Of a DNA stretch of 11,835 nucleotides, positions 1 through 5,908 are shown one piece after another. Origin of the DNA: Sphingomonas sp. (GTDB taxonomy: Bacteria; Pseudomonadota; Alphaproteobacteria; Sphingomonadales; Sphingomonadaceae). Location: positions 1 to 11,835 of the forward strand of contig JASLBO010000211.1 of NCBI GenBank assembly GCA_030146605.1. The letters are read 5' to 3'. Position numbers and translations under genes: made by a program. Every line of letters begins with the position of its first letter. The first letter of the stretch is position 1. A model generated the notes under the pieces. The model did no database searches. It was not told the origin of the DNA and worked only from the letters and a program-made list of their open reading frames with translations.

Positions 1-524
1 GTGGCGTCGAGGATGTGCTCGAGATCGTCGCGGAAGCCCATGTCGAGCATCTCGTCGGCTTCGTCGAGCACGGCGGCCTTGAGCGCCGAGAGGTCGAGCG
101 CGCCGCGTTCGAGATGGTCGCGCAGGCGCCCGGGGGTGCCGACGACGATGTGCGCGCCGTGGCTGAGCTGGCGGCGCTCCTTCGAGGCGTCCATCCCGCC
201 GACGCAGGTCGCGATGCGCGCGCCGGTCGGGCCGTAGAGCCAGATCAGCTCGCGGCTGACCTGGAGCGCGAGTTCGCGGGTGGGGGCGATGACCAGCGCG
301 AGCGGCGCGCGGGTGGGGACGACGCGCCCCTCCTCGTCGAGCAGGTCGGTGGCCATTGCGAGGCCGAAGGCGACGGTCTTGCCCGAGCCGGTCTGGGCCG
401 ATACGACGAGGTCGCGGCCCTTGGCTTCGGGTTCGAGGACGGCCGCCTGGACGGGGGTGGGCGCGGCATAACCACGCGCGGCGAGCGCTTCGCTGAGAAG
501 CGCGGGGAGGTTCTGGAATTCCAT
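1..524 (-). CDS. DEAD-box ATP-dependent RNA helicase, N-terminal part (cut by window edge)
   Basis: The minus-strand reading frame is open from an ATG at 522-524 to the window edge and gives 174 residues of the first RecA-like domain. In order: a Q-motif (PTPVQ, about residues 22-26), Walker A / motif I (AQTGSGKT, 43-50), motif Ia (PTRELA, 81-86), motif Ib (VGTPGRL, 128-134) and motif II DEAD (154-157) followed by the usual MLDMGF. These are the ATP- and RNA-binding elements of DEAD-box helicases, which unwind short RNA duplexes in ribosome assembly or mRNA turnover. The second RecA domain and the C-terminal tail that would separate RhlE, DeaD/CsdA or DbpA types lie outside the window, so no symbol is given. 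No clear Shine-Dalgarno precedes the ATG; an in-frame GTG lies four codons upstream (534-536). It follows the VOC gene on the same strand after a 76-nt gap. Confidence 0.93.
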   Translation of the reverse strand, partial: MEFQNLPALLSEALAARGYAAPTPVQAAVLEPEAKGRDLVVSAQTGSGKTVAFGLAMATDLLDEEGRVVPTRAPLALVIAPTRELALQVSRELIWLYGPTGARIATCVGGMDASKERRQLSHGAHIVVGTPGRLRDHLERGALDLSALKAAVLDEADEMLDMGFRDDLEHILDA

Positions 525-600
525 TGAACGGCGCACATGGGGGTGCGGAGCGCGAAGGGCAAGGAAATTCGGGGCTTGGGAGAAGTGTGGAGGTTAACGG

Positions 601-1029
601 CTACATCTCGAAGTCGATCCGGACGCTGGGGGCGGAGCGCTGGTGCGGGCCGTGATAGACCGCCTCGACATTGTTGCCGTCGGGATCGAGCAGAAAGGCG
701 GCATAGTAACCGGGGTGGTAATTGGGGCGCTTGCCGGGCGCGCCATTGTCCCTGCCGCCCGCGGCGAGCCCGGCCTTGTGGAAGGCATCGACCATGGCCT
801 CGTCGCGGGCTTGGAAGGCGAGATGGTGACGGCCGGTGAGTTGGCCGGCGGCTTCGGGGCCATCCTTGGTGGAGACGAAGAGCTCGTCGTACCAGAAATG
901 GCTGTCGGCGCTGCCGCCGAGGGGGATGCCGAGGACTTCGAACACGGCTTCGTAGAAGGCGCGGCTGGCGGAGAGGTCGGCGACGACGAGCTGGATGTGA
1001 TCGATCAGCCGGCCGCGGTGGAGTTGCAT
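601..1029 (-). CDS. VOC family (glyoxalase/bleomycin-resistance fold) protein
   Basis: 142-residue protein with the paired beta-alpha-beta-beta-beta modules of the vicinal oxygen chelate superfamily. His11 (LIDHIQLVV), His69 (GRHHLAFQA) and Glu122 (NNVEAVYH) sit where VOC enzymes bind a divalent metal. The C-terminal stretch with PNYHPGYYAAFLLDPDGNN is very typical of the soluble VOC proteins common in proteobacteria, whose substrates are mostly unknown; glutathione- or lyase-type chemistry is possible but not shown. I chose ATG 1029 because GGAAG lies 4 nt upstream; ATG 1038, giving three more residues, is the alternative. The stop is TAG at 601-603. The gene is divergent from the exported-protein gene at 1140, and the shared gap holds a symmetric GGAAC/GGTTCC element. 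Confidence 0.9.
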   Translation of the reverse strand: MQLHRGRLIDHIQLVVADLSASRAFYEAVFEVLGIPLGGSADSHFWYDELFVSTKDGPEAAGQLTGRHHLAFQARDEAMVDAFHKAGLAAGGRDNGAPGKRPNYHPGYYAAFLLDPDGNNVEAVYHGPHQRSAPSVRIDFEM

Positions 1030-1044
1030 CGCTTCCATGCTGCA

Positions 1045-1071
1045 GGAACCTGCAGGTGCGGATCTGGTTCC
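1045..1071. promoter_or_regulatory. Possible bidirectional EcfG-type (GGAAC-N16-GGTT) promoter
   Basis: GGAAC at 1045-1049 is followed after 16 nt by GGTT at 1066-1069, and the element ends in GGTTCC, so the same GGAAC-N16-GGTT arrangement reads on both strands. The alphaproteobacterial general-stress sigma factor EcfG recognises GGAAC, a spacer of 16-17 nt and (C)GTT. The element lies between two divergent genes. Read leftwards, transcription would start near 1038, next to the VOC start codon; read rightwards, near 1076. A 7-bp inverted repeat, CTGCAGG-AA-CCTGCAG (1040-1055), overlaps it and could be an operator. Assignment is by motif only. Confidence 0.35.
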
Positions 1072-1139
1072 AGGTGCGTAATTAAGCGGGGGTTCATTCG
1101 ATGGGGGCGAGGCTGGGCGGACCTGCAGGGAGGATTGCC

Positions 1140-1538
1140 ATGCGTGTGCTCGCGATCGGAATGGCCGCAATCATCGTCACTGCCCCGCCGGCTTCGGCGC
1201 AGATCGCCGGATCGATGCGGGGGCTTTCGGGAAGTCCCTCGGTCCGCGGGGAAATTCGGCTGCCGAAGCCCGCCGATGCAGGGCTTGTACGCGGCACGTC
1301 GGTGGCGCGGGAGGTGCGCGATGTTCGCAACGATATCGAGGCTGGCCGGAAAGCGGGCCAGCTCAGCCGGAGCGAGGCGCGCGCGCTGCGGCGGGAGGGC
1401 CATCGGATCGATTCGATGCGCGCGCGTTATTCCCAGGGCGGCTATACCGAGGCCGAGGTCGCGCTGCTGCGCAGCCGGACCGAAGCGCTGCGCAGCGCAG
1501 TCGTGGCGAAACGCAGGCAGGGGCTTGCGGGCGAATAG
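1140..1538 (+). CDS. Small exported protein of unknown function, Arg-rich helical
   Basis: 132 residues starting at ATG 1140, chosen because a strong GGGAGG (1128-1133) lies 6 nt upstream and because the protein then begins with a clean signal peptide: MRVLAIGMAAIIVTAPPASA, with predicted cleavage at ASA|Q. An earlier in-frame ATG at 1101 would bury the signal. The mature part is charged and probably helical, with a segment VAREVRDVRNDIEAGRKAG, then GQLSRSEARALRREG, then a similar GGYTEAEVALLRSRTEALR. Two helix-loop-helix units of the form (G-Q-L-S/Y-T)-x-(S/T)E-A are suggested. It is probably periplasmic. No enzymatic motif is recognised. It ends 2 nt before the convergent flavoprotein gene, leaving no room for a separate terminator. 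Confidence 0.8.
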   Translation: MRVLAIGMAAIIVTAPPASAQIAGSMRGLSGSPSVRGEIRLPKPADAGLVRGTSVAREVRDVRNDIEAGRKAGQLSRSEARALRREGHRIDSMRARYSQGGYTEAEVALLRSRTEALRSAVVAKRRQGLAGE

Positions 1539-1540
1539 CC

Positions 1541-2701
1541 TCAGAGCGCCTGCGCTGCCGCCCAGCCGCTCGCCCATGCCCATTGGAAATTATAGCCGCC
1601 GAGCCAGCCGGTGACGTCGACCGCCTCGCCAATTGCATAGAGGCCCGGGACCTTGCGCGCTTCCATCGTCTGCGAGGAAAGATCGGCGGTGCTGATCCCG
1701 CCGATCGTGACTTCGGCCTTGGCGAAACCTTCGCTGCCATTGGGGAGGAAGGGCCAGCCGGCGAGGCGGCGTTCGGCTTCCTGCAGCTTGCGATCGGTGA
1801 GGTTGGCGAGTTCGCCGGGCAGGCCGAGCTGCTCAGCCAGCGTCTCGGCGAGGCGATCGGGGAGGGCGTCGGCAACGGCTTTGCGCAGCGTCGTGCGCGG
1901 ACGCTCGCGCTTGGCGTCGACCAGCCAGCCGGGGGTGCGGCCGGGAATGAAATCGATGTGGATCGGCTCGCCGTGGCGCCAATAGCTCGAGATCTGGAGG
2001 ATCGCGGGGCCGGAGAGGCCGCGATGCGTGAACAGCGCGGCTTCGGGAAAGGCGGCCTTGCCGGCGCGGGCGATCACGGGAGTCGCGACCCCGGAGAGTT
2101 CGCGGAACAGCGCCTGATCGGGCGGCAAGGTGAGCGGGACGAGCGCGGGGCGGGGCTCGACGACCTTGAGCCCGAAGCGGCGGGCGAGGTCATAGGCGAA
2201 GCCGGTGGCGCCCATTTTGGGGATCGACGGGCCGCCTGTGGCGATGATCAGCGCGGGGGCCGCGTCCTCGCCGATGCGGTAGCGGCCGTCGGCATGGTCG
2301 ATCGCACCGACGGGGCGGCCGGTGCGGATCTCGACCCCGCCGCGGGCGCATTCGTCGAGCAGCATGTCGACGATCTGGCGCGCCGGACCGTCGCAGAACA
2401 ATTGCCCGAGCGTCTTTTCGTGCCACGCAATGCCGTGGCGCTCGACGAGGTCGAGGAAATCCTGCGCGGTGTAGCGGCCAAGCGCGGACTTGGCGAAATG
2501 CGGGTTGGCCGAGAGATAGCGATCGGGCGCGGTATGGATGTTGGTGAAGTTGCACCGCCCGCCGCCCGAGATCAGGATCTTCTTGCCGACCTCGCTCGCG
2601 TGATCGAGCAGCAGGATCCGGCGGCCGCGCTGGCCGGCGACGGCGGCGCACATCAGGCCGGCGGCACCGGCGCCGAGGATGATGGCGTCATATTGGGGCA
2701 T
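1541..2701 (-). CDS. BaiN/HI0933 (YhiN)-family FAD-dependent oxidoreductase
   Basis: 386 residues, close to the usual length of this family. The N-terminus carries an FAD-binding Rossmann motif, GAGAAG at residues 10-15, followed by LLLDHASEVGKK with an acidic residue (Asp33) at the end of the second strand. The hallmark glycine-rich segment KILISGGGRCNFTN occupies about residues 41-54. The C-terminus has GLYAIGEAVDVTGWLGGYN followed by QWAWASG, which closes over the flavin in HI0933-like proteins. Members include E. coli YhiN and gut bacterial BaiN; the physiological reaction of most is unknown, although NAD(P)H-linked flavin reduction is expected. The ATG at 2701 begins directly at the first beta strand. 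The gene is convergent with the exported-protein gene to its left and divergent from the one at 2888, so it is probably transcribed alone. Confidence 0.93.
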   Translation of the reverse strand: MPQYDAIILGAGAAGLMCAAVAGQRGRRILLLDHASEVGKKILISGGGRCNFTNIHTAPDRYLSANPHFAKSALGRYTAQDFLDLVERHGIAWHEKTLGQLFCDGPARQIVDMLLDECARGGVEIRTGRPVGAIDHADGRYRIGEDAAPALIIATGGPSIPKMGATGFAYDLARRFGLKVVEPRPALVPLTLPPDQALFRELSGVATPVIARAGKAAFPEAALFTHRGLSGPAILQISSYWRHGEPIHIDFIPGRTPGWLVDAKRERPRTTLRKAVADALPDRLAETLAEQLGLPGELANLTDRKLQEAERRLAGWPFLPNGSEGFAKAEVTIGGISTADLSSQTMEARKVPGLYAIGEAVDVTGWLGGYNFQWAWASGWAAAQAL

Positions 2702-2887
2702 TGGCGGGCGTTAGCCGCGGGAGCGGGGTTCGTCACCCCTGATGGGAGAGCACTCGCCATGTTCCGGTCGCCGACTGGACATGCCGGCGAACATGCGTTC
2801 AACCGCTGCGGAGCGTTCGCCGTCGGATGGCGTTCGTCGCGGGCGGCGCGGCGCTCGATCGGGATCGCTGTGGAGAACAGGTGTCGA

Positions 2888-3502
2888 ATGCGTGATCCAG
2901 TCCCTGCACGGTTTCGGGCGACAATTCGCCCGACATTGCTCGCCTGTGCGTTCGCCGGGTGCCTGGCCGCCGCGCATGCATCCGCCGAGGAATATGCGGT
3001 GCGGGATATCGGTGGCTGGACGGTGGCAGCGAGCAAGGACAAGCGCGGCTGCTTCGTGACGCGGACCTATGCCGGGGCCGGAGGAACGACTCTCCTGCTG
3101 GGTCTCGACGTGGACGGCGGCAACCATCTATCGGTCCTCAACGCCAATTGGTCGATCAAGCCGAAGGACCGGTGGAAGTTGAGTTTCCGGCTCTCCAGCG
3201 GCGGCTATCCCGCCCACCCGGTGGTCGGCATGGCATCGGACGGGAAACGGGGGTTCGTCACGAACTTCGACGCGAAATTCCCCTCGCATTTCGCCGCGTC
3301 CAAGGCGCTCCACATCTATCGCGGCGAGGTGCCGGTCGAGCAATTGGCCCTCGACGGGAGCGGCGCGGCGATTGCCGAGCTGCGACGCTGCGTCGGCATT
3401 CACGCGGCGCCGTCCGCGCCCGAGGGAGCGGATGCGCGGCGATCGGGCCGGATACCCAAGGACCCGTTCGCACCGCGCGCAGGGCTGCCGTCGAGGGACT
3501 AG
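2888..3502 (+). CDS. Exported protein of unknown function (possibly IalB-like beta fold)
   Basis: 204 residues from ATG 2888. The N-terminus has basic residues (RFRATIRP), a hydrophobic core (TLLACAFAGCLAAAHA) and a signal peptidase I site, ASA|EE, at residues 31-33, so the mature protein is probably periplasmic. The mature part is rich in beta-prone segments: YAVRDIGGWTVAASKDKRGC, TTLLLGLDVDGGNHLSVLNA and KLSFRLSSGGYPA. It ends its conserved-looking part with QLALDGSGAAIAELRRCVG. The W-T-V...GCF opening and the small-residue helix before the final Cys loosely resemble invasion-associated locus B (IalB) proteins; this is a weak resemblance, not an assignment. Cys55 and the Cys of RRCVG could form a disulfide. 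The last 40 residues are low-complexity and rich in Pro, Ala and Arg. The Shine-Dalgarno is weak; a GTG at 2870 is an alternative start. Confidence 0.72.
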   Translation: MRDPVPARFRATIRPTLLACAFAGCLAAAHASAEEYAVRDIGGWTVAASKDKRGCFVTRTYAGAGGTTLLLGLDVDGGNHLSVLNANWSIKPKDRWKLSFRLSSGGYPAHPVVGMASDGKRGFVTNFDAKFPSHFAASKALHIYRGEVPVEQLALDGSGAAIAELRRCVGIHAAPSAPEGADARRSGRIPKDPFAPRAGLPSRD

Positions 3503-3579
3503 GCCGTAGGCGCGTAGCTCCGAACATAGTCGGAAGCGGGGCAGGCGGGAATTAAGCGATAGCGTGGACGTCGGGCACG

Positions 3580-3600
3580 CCCCTCCCTGGAAGGAGGGGG
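3580..3600. repeat. Short CCCCTCCC palindrome, copy 1
   Basis: A 21-nt imperfect inverted repeat, CCCCTCC-CTGGA-AGGAGGGGG, lying 77 nt downstream of the exported-protein gene. Related short palindromes occur at 3855-3876 and 5096-5116. It could act as a transcription terminator in either direction, but no T-run follows. Confidence 0.6.
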
Positions 3601-3705
3601 TTGGTTGACAGAATATATTGGCGGCGCCGTCAGGCTCTTCGACGCGATGCCGGCTCGCAGGCTCCGCAGGTGCCGGATTGTTGCGACGTCTCGACATTCA
3701 GCGAT

Positions 3706-3813
3706 CCTCCCCCGGCAGGTGGCGCCGAAGGCGACGGAGGGGGGACTCACTGAACGCAGTGATCCCTCCCCCTCCGTCATGCTGCGCATGCCACCTCCCC
3801 CTGGCGGGGGAGG
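3706..3813. repeat. Compound intergenic palindrome (REP-like), copy 1
   Basis: Two inverted modules make a 108-bp imperfect palindrome. The left module runs CCTCCCCC, GGTGGC, CGAAGG, GACGGAGGGG, and the right module reverses this (CCCCCTCCGTC, ATGCC, ACCTCCCCC, GGGGGAGG). The centre is a small hairpin, CACTG-AACG-CAGTG. The same building blocks recur at 8898-9005 and 11768-11835, always between genes. This fits REP/BIME-type dispersed elements of sphingomonads. Confidence 0.8.
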
Positions 3814-3854
3814 ATCAGAAGCTGCGCACGCGCTTGAATGTCGATGCGCGCTGA

Positions 3855-3876
3855 CCCCTCCCTTGCAGGGAGGGGG
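3855..3876. repeat. Short CCCCTCCC palindrome, copy 2
   Basis: A 22-nt inverted repeat, CCCCTCCCTTGCAGGGAGGG plus GG, whose reverse complement closely matches the palindrome at 5096-5116. It sits 42 nt to the right of the compound palindrome. Confidence 0.6.
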
Positions 3877-3961
3877 ACGAGACGGCCGCAACCGATCGTT
3901 CGGTGCCTGTCGCCAACCGCTTGACCGAGAAGATGCACAGCCGGACAGAATCGGGATTGTT

Positions 3962-3986
3962 GGAACCCCGGCGCTGAGCTTGGGTT
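3962..3986 (+). promoter_or_regulatory. Candidate EcfG-type general-stress promoter for the lipoprotein gene
   Basis: GGAAC (3962-3966), 16 nt, then GGTT (3983-3986) fits the GGAAC-N16/17-GTT pattern of EcfG-dependent promoters in alphaproteobacteria. Transcription would start about 3993, leaving a leader of roughly 27 nt before ATG 4020. It suggests stress induction of the lipoprotein, and perhaps of the L,D-transpeptidase behind it. Motif match only. Confidence 0.4.
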
Positions 3987-4019
3987 GTCCCGCTTGGTTA
4001 ATAATTGAAAGAAAAATAC

Positions 4020-4325
4020 ATGTCGCCAGTGAGTAAGCTTATCCCTGCAATGGTGATTCTGATCGGCGCGACGGGCGTGGGTGGCTGCGCATCCAAGTCC
4101 TTCGTGCGCGAACAGATCGCTCCCGTCAGCCAGCGCGTCGATGCGCTCGAGAGCCGGCTGCAGGAAACCGATGGCACGGCCAAGGCCGCTTTGGCGGAGG
4201 CGCAGGCCGCTTCGGGCCTCGCGCAGCAGCATGGCCAGCGGCTCGACCAGATCAATGGCCGGGTGGACGGCGTCGAGCAGCGGCTGCAGGCGCAGGAGAA
4301 TCGCGGCAAGCGGCCGCGCAACTGA
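4020..4325 (+). CDS. Small coiled-coil outer-membrane lipoprotein
   Basis: 101 residues. The N-terminus is a lipoprotein signal peptide ending in the lipobox VGGC (residues 20-23). Cys23 would be lipidated, and Ala24 at position +2 does not favour inner-membrane retention, so outer-membrane sorting is expected. The rest (about 30-95) has heptad-like spacing of hydrophobic residues (APVSQRVDALESRLQETD, then AQQHGQRLDQINGRVDGVEQ) and should be a long helical coiled coil with a basic tail, GKRPRN. This layout recalls Lpp/OprI-type lipoproteins, but there is no C-terminal lysine for Lpp-style attachment to peptidoglycan. ATG 4020 has only a weak A-rich upstream region (GAAAGAAA); a TTG at 4005 is less likely. 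An L,D-transpeptidase follows 76 nt downstream on the same strand. Confidence 0.82.
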   Translation: MSPVSKLIPAMVILIGATGVGGCASKSFVREQIAPVSQRVDALESRLQETDGTAKAALAEAQAASGLAQQHGQRLDQINGRVDGVEQRLQAQENRGKRPRN

Positions 4326-4401
4326 GGCTGCGGGCCCGCAAATGCTGATGTCCCCGTGCCCGTCGGGCGCGGCTAACGATATCCGGTGAGCGCCTGAATT
4401 G

Positions 4402-5061
4402 ATGATCAACGTAATTCTGGCGCTCACCGGGCTCGCGAGCGTGACCGTGGCGGCGGATGCCCGGCAGGCAGATGCGACGGCGCCGAAGCCCGAGCGCAGC
4501 GATTCGGCGGCGACCGCGCGGGTTGCCGCCTGGGTCGCCGCCTCTCGGGACAATCACGCACTGCCCTACATCATCATCGACAAGGCGAATGCTTCGCTCG
4601 TCCTGTTCGACGCGAAGGGAAAGCGGCTCGGCGCGGCGCCGGTGCTGATCGGGATTGCGGTCGGCGACGACGCCAGCCCGGGGGTCGGCAGCAAGAACCT
4701 CGCCGAGATCGGCCCGGCGGAGAAGACGACGCCCGCTGGACGCTTCCTCGCGAAATTCGGGCTGGCCGCGGGGAAGCAAAAGGTGCTCTGGGTCGACTAC
4801 GCCACTTCGGTGGCTATTCACCCGATCCCCGCAGGCGCCAGCGCCAAGGAGCGCCGCCGCCGGCGGATGCTGTCGCCGACCCCGGACGACAACCGCATCA
4901 CCTTCGGGTGCATCAACGTGCCTGCCGCCCTTTACAGCAAGACCGTGCGTCCGCTGTTCCAGCGGAAAGGCGGCTATGTCTACGTGTTGCCCGACACCAA
5001 GCCGCTCGAGGTGGTTTTTCCCCGCTTGCGGGTGGAGGCGCTCATGGGAGGCACGCACTGA
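4402..5061 (+). CDS. L,D-transpeptidase (YkuD domain), exported
   Basis: 219 residues with a signal peptide (MINVILALTGLASVTVAADA). The YkuD catalytic domain spans about residues 55-197. It begins with YIIIDKANASLVLFDAKGKR, the usual first strands, followed by TTPAGRF (109-114). The active site is His140 (AIHPIP) and the nucleophile Cys170 within NRITFGCINVP, a variant of the S/T-x-GC motif. Such enzymes make 3-3 cross-links in peptidoglycan or attach outer-membrane proteins to meso-diaminopimelate, working in the periplasm. Five consecutive arginines (151-155) lie in the loop between His and Cys. ATG 4402 is preceded by GGTGAG at 4385-4390, a rather long spacing; TTG 4399 is an alternative. 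The lipoprotein gene immediately upstream may be a functional partner. The gene is convergent with the small gene at 5129-5308. Confidence 0.92.
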   Translation: MINVILALTGLASVTVAADARQADATAPKPERSDSAATARVAAWVAASRDNHALPYIIIDKANASLVLFDAKGKRLGAAPVLIGIAVGDDASPGVGSKNLAEIGPAEKTTPAGRFLAKFGLAAGKQKVLWVDYATSVAIHPIPAGASAKERRRRRMLSPTPDDNRITFGCINVPAALYSKTVRPLFQRKGGYVYVLPDTKPLEVVFPRLRVEALMGGTH

Positions 5062-5095
5062 ACCTGGTGCTGGTTTGGGGCATCCACGGTTAAAT

Positions 5096-5116
5096 CCCCT
5101 CCCTGCAAGGGAGAGG
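5096..5116. terminator. Palindrome between convergent genes, possible bidirectional terminator (CCCCTCCC copy 3)
   Basis: CTCCCT-GCA-AGGGAG forms a 6-bp stem with flanking partial complementarity. On the plus strand it is followed by AGTTTCTTCGCTTC, a moderately T-rich tail. It lies 34 nt after the L,D-transpeptidase stop and 12 nt beyond the stop of the convergent small gene, the right place to end both transcripts. It belongs to the same repeat family as 3580-3600 and 3855-3876. Confidence 0.5.
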
Positions 5117-5128
5117 AGTTTCTTCGCT

Positions 5129-5308
5129 TCAATGCAGCTTGGCGATGTTCAGTCCGTCGAGCTTGGCGCGTTCCTTGACCGATTCCTCGCTGCGGGTGAG
5201 CGCCTTGGCGATCGCGCGCAGCGGCATGCCCTTCTTGGCGAGGGTGTGGAGCTTCTGGATCTCGTCGGTGCGCCACGGCTGGCGGTGGCGCTCGAAACGC
5301 TCGGACAT
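5129..5308 (-). CDS. 59-residue helix-turn-helix (SANT/GcrA-like) protein
   Basis: Start ATG 5306-5308 is fixed by GGAG 7 nt upstream. The whole protein is one small domain, PWRTDEIQKLHTLAKKGMPL followed by RAIAKALTRSEESVKERAKL. A Trp begins a first helix, and G-M-P-L-R-A-I-A-K-A-L then S-x-x-S-V-K-E-R make a helix-turn-helix. The W-(T)-x-E-x-x-x-L...G...IA..L.R...V..R..L pattern is that of Myb/SANT-like and GcrA-like DNA-binding folds. The rest of GcrA is absent, so I expect a minimal DNA-binding or nucleoid-associated protein; targets cannot be inferred. The protein is basic. It has a separate leader, because the SWIB gene upstream on the same strand ends in its own terminator at 5522-5564. 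Confidence 0.82.
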   Translation of the reverse strand: MSERFERHRQPWRTDEIQKLHTLAKKGMPLRAIAKALTRSEESVKERAKLDGLNIAKLH

Positions 5309-5521
5309 TTTCGTCTCCTGTTGAGCCCGCGCAATGCCAGCCCGGCCGGTCTGTGGCCATGAAGATTTCTGTGGAAAAAACCGGCGGCGGGGGCGTGGAG
5401 GAGGCCGCTGCGCACCGATCGGCGAGGGTTCGCGTCCGACGAGTCGTGACGCAGGCGTTCCCGCGACGCGCCGGACCGACGGCATTGACCTGCCGGCGAT
5501 GCCCGGTCCCGCCGCGCTCGG

Positions 5522-5564
5522 GGCGCAAACGAAACGGGGCGAGCCTCGTCCGAGACCCGCCCCG
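5522..5564 (-). terminator. Intrinsic terminator of the SWIB gene
   Basis: Read on the minus strand, a two-part hairpin has outer stem CGGGGCG/CGCCCCG (5558-5564 with 5535-5541) and inner stem CTCG/CGAG (5551-5554 with 5545-5548). It is followed by TTTCGTTTGCG. It lies 43 nt past the SWIB stop codon. Confidence 0.7.
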
Positions 5565-5607
5565 CTTCTGCGTCATAGGGTGCGCCGGCGACGCGCCGGC
5601 GGCAGCC

Positions 5608-5877
5608 TTACTTGACGTGCTTCGAGATGTGCTTGTTCATTTCGAACATCGTCACCTTCTTGGTGCCGAAGATCTTCTCGAGCTTGTCGTCCGCCAGAAT
5701 TTCCCGCTTGTTTTCAGGGTTTTGTAGGTTGTTCTTCTTGATGTGATCCCACATCTTGCTGACGATCTCGCTGCGGGGCAGGTCGGCGGTGCCGACGATC
5801 GCGGCCAGCTCCGGCGACGGCGTCACCGGCTTTGCGATGCCACCACGTGCTCCGCCAGCTGCTTTAGTCTCGGCCAT
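5608..5877 (-). CDS. SWIB/MDM2 domain protein
   Basis: 89 residues. After a flexible Ala/Gly/Lys-rich start (residues 1-15) the protein is a single SWIB domain: PSPELAAIVGTADLPRSEIV, KMWDHIKKNNLQNPENKREI, LADDKLEKIFG and VTMFEMNKHISKHV. The L-P-R-S-E-I-V, W-x-H-I-K-K-N-x-L-Q and M-x-K-H-I signatures are diagnostic. SWIB domains are known from eukaryotic chromatin remodelling and from chlamydial topoisomerase; stand-alone bacterial copies are widespread, and a DNA- or chromosome-associated role is assumed but not established. The start is supported by AGGAG 8 nt upstream. It lies 31 nt downstream of the HVA1 gene on the same strand and is followed by a clear terminator, so the two probably form a bicistron. 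Confidence 0.93.
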   Translation of the reverse strand: MAETKAAGGARGGIAKPVTPSPELAAIVGTADLPRSEIVSKMWDHIKKNNLQNPENKREILADDKLEKIFGTKKVTMFEMNKHISKHVK

Positions 5878-5908
5878 TCTTCTTCTCCTGTTCGCACCCG
5901 TTTCCGGG

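Larger units (their letters stand above)
3503..4019. other. Non-coding interval carrying repeats and a promoter
   Basis: This 517-nt stretch has no convincing gene. Open frames run through it, but they cross palindromic repeats and show no start signals or family features. It holds two short CCCCTCCC palindromes (3580-3600 and 3855-3876) flanking a 108-bp compound palindrome (3706-3813), and a candidate EcfG-type promoter (3962-3986) for the lipoprotein gene. Confidence 0.7.

Noticed and set aside
643..1614. A 323-codon plus-strand frame over the VOC and exported-protein genes
   Set aside because: It is antisense to the VOC gene and then out of frame with the exported protein that has a good ribosome site and signal peptide.
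1583..2887. Plus-strand frame continuous with the exported protein at 2888, suggesting a 639-residue protein
   Set aside because: Nearly all of this part is the reverse of the flavoprotein gene; a signal peptide begins at 2888, which would be internal in the long version.
3604..3632. TTGACA at 3604-3609 as a -35 box
   Set aside because: No acceptable -10 box occurs 16-18 nt downstream, and no gene starts within the next 380 nt.
3706..3813. CRISPR-like repeats
   Set aside because: The repeats are long palindromes at three distant intergenic sites, without regular spacers or cas genes.
3605..4036. A 143-codon plus-strand frame in the long intergenic interval
   Set aside because: It runs through both arms of the compound palindrome and a short palindrome, overlaps the lipoprotein start, and shows no family feature.
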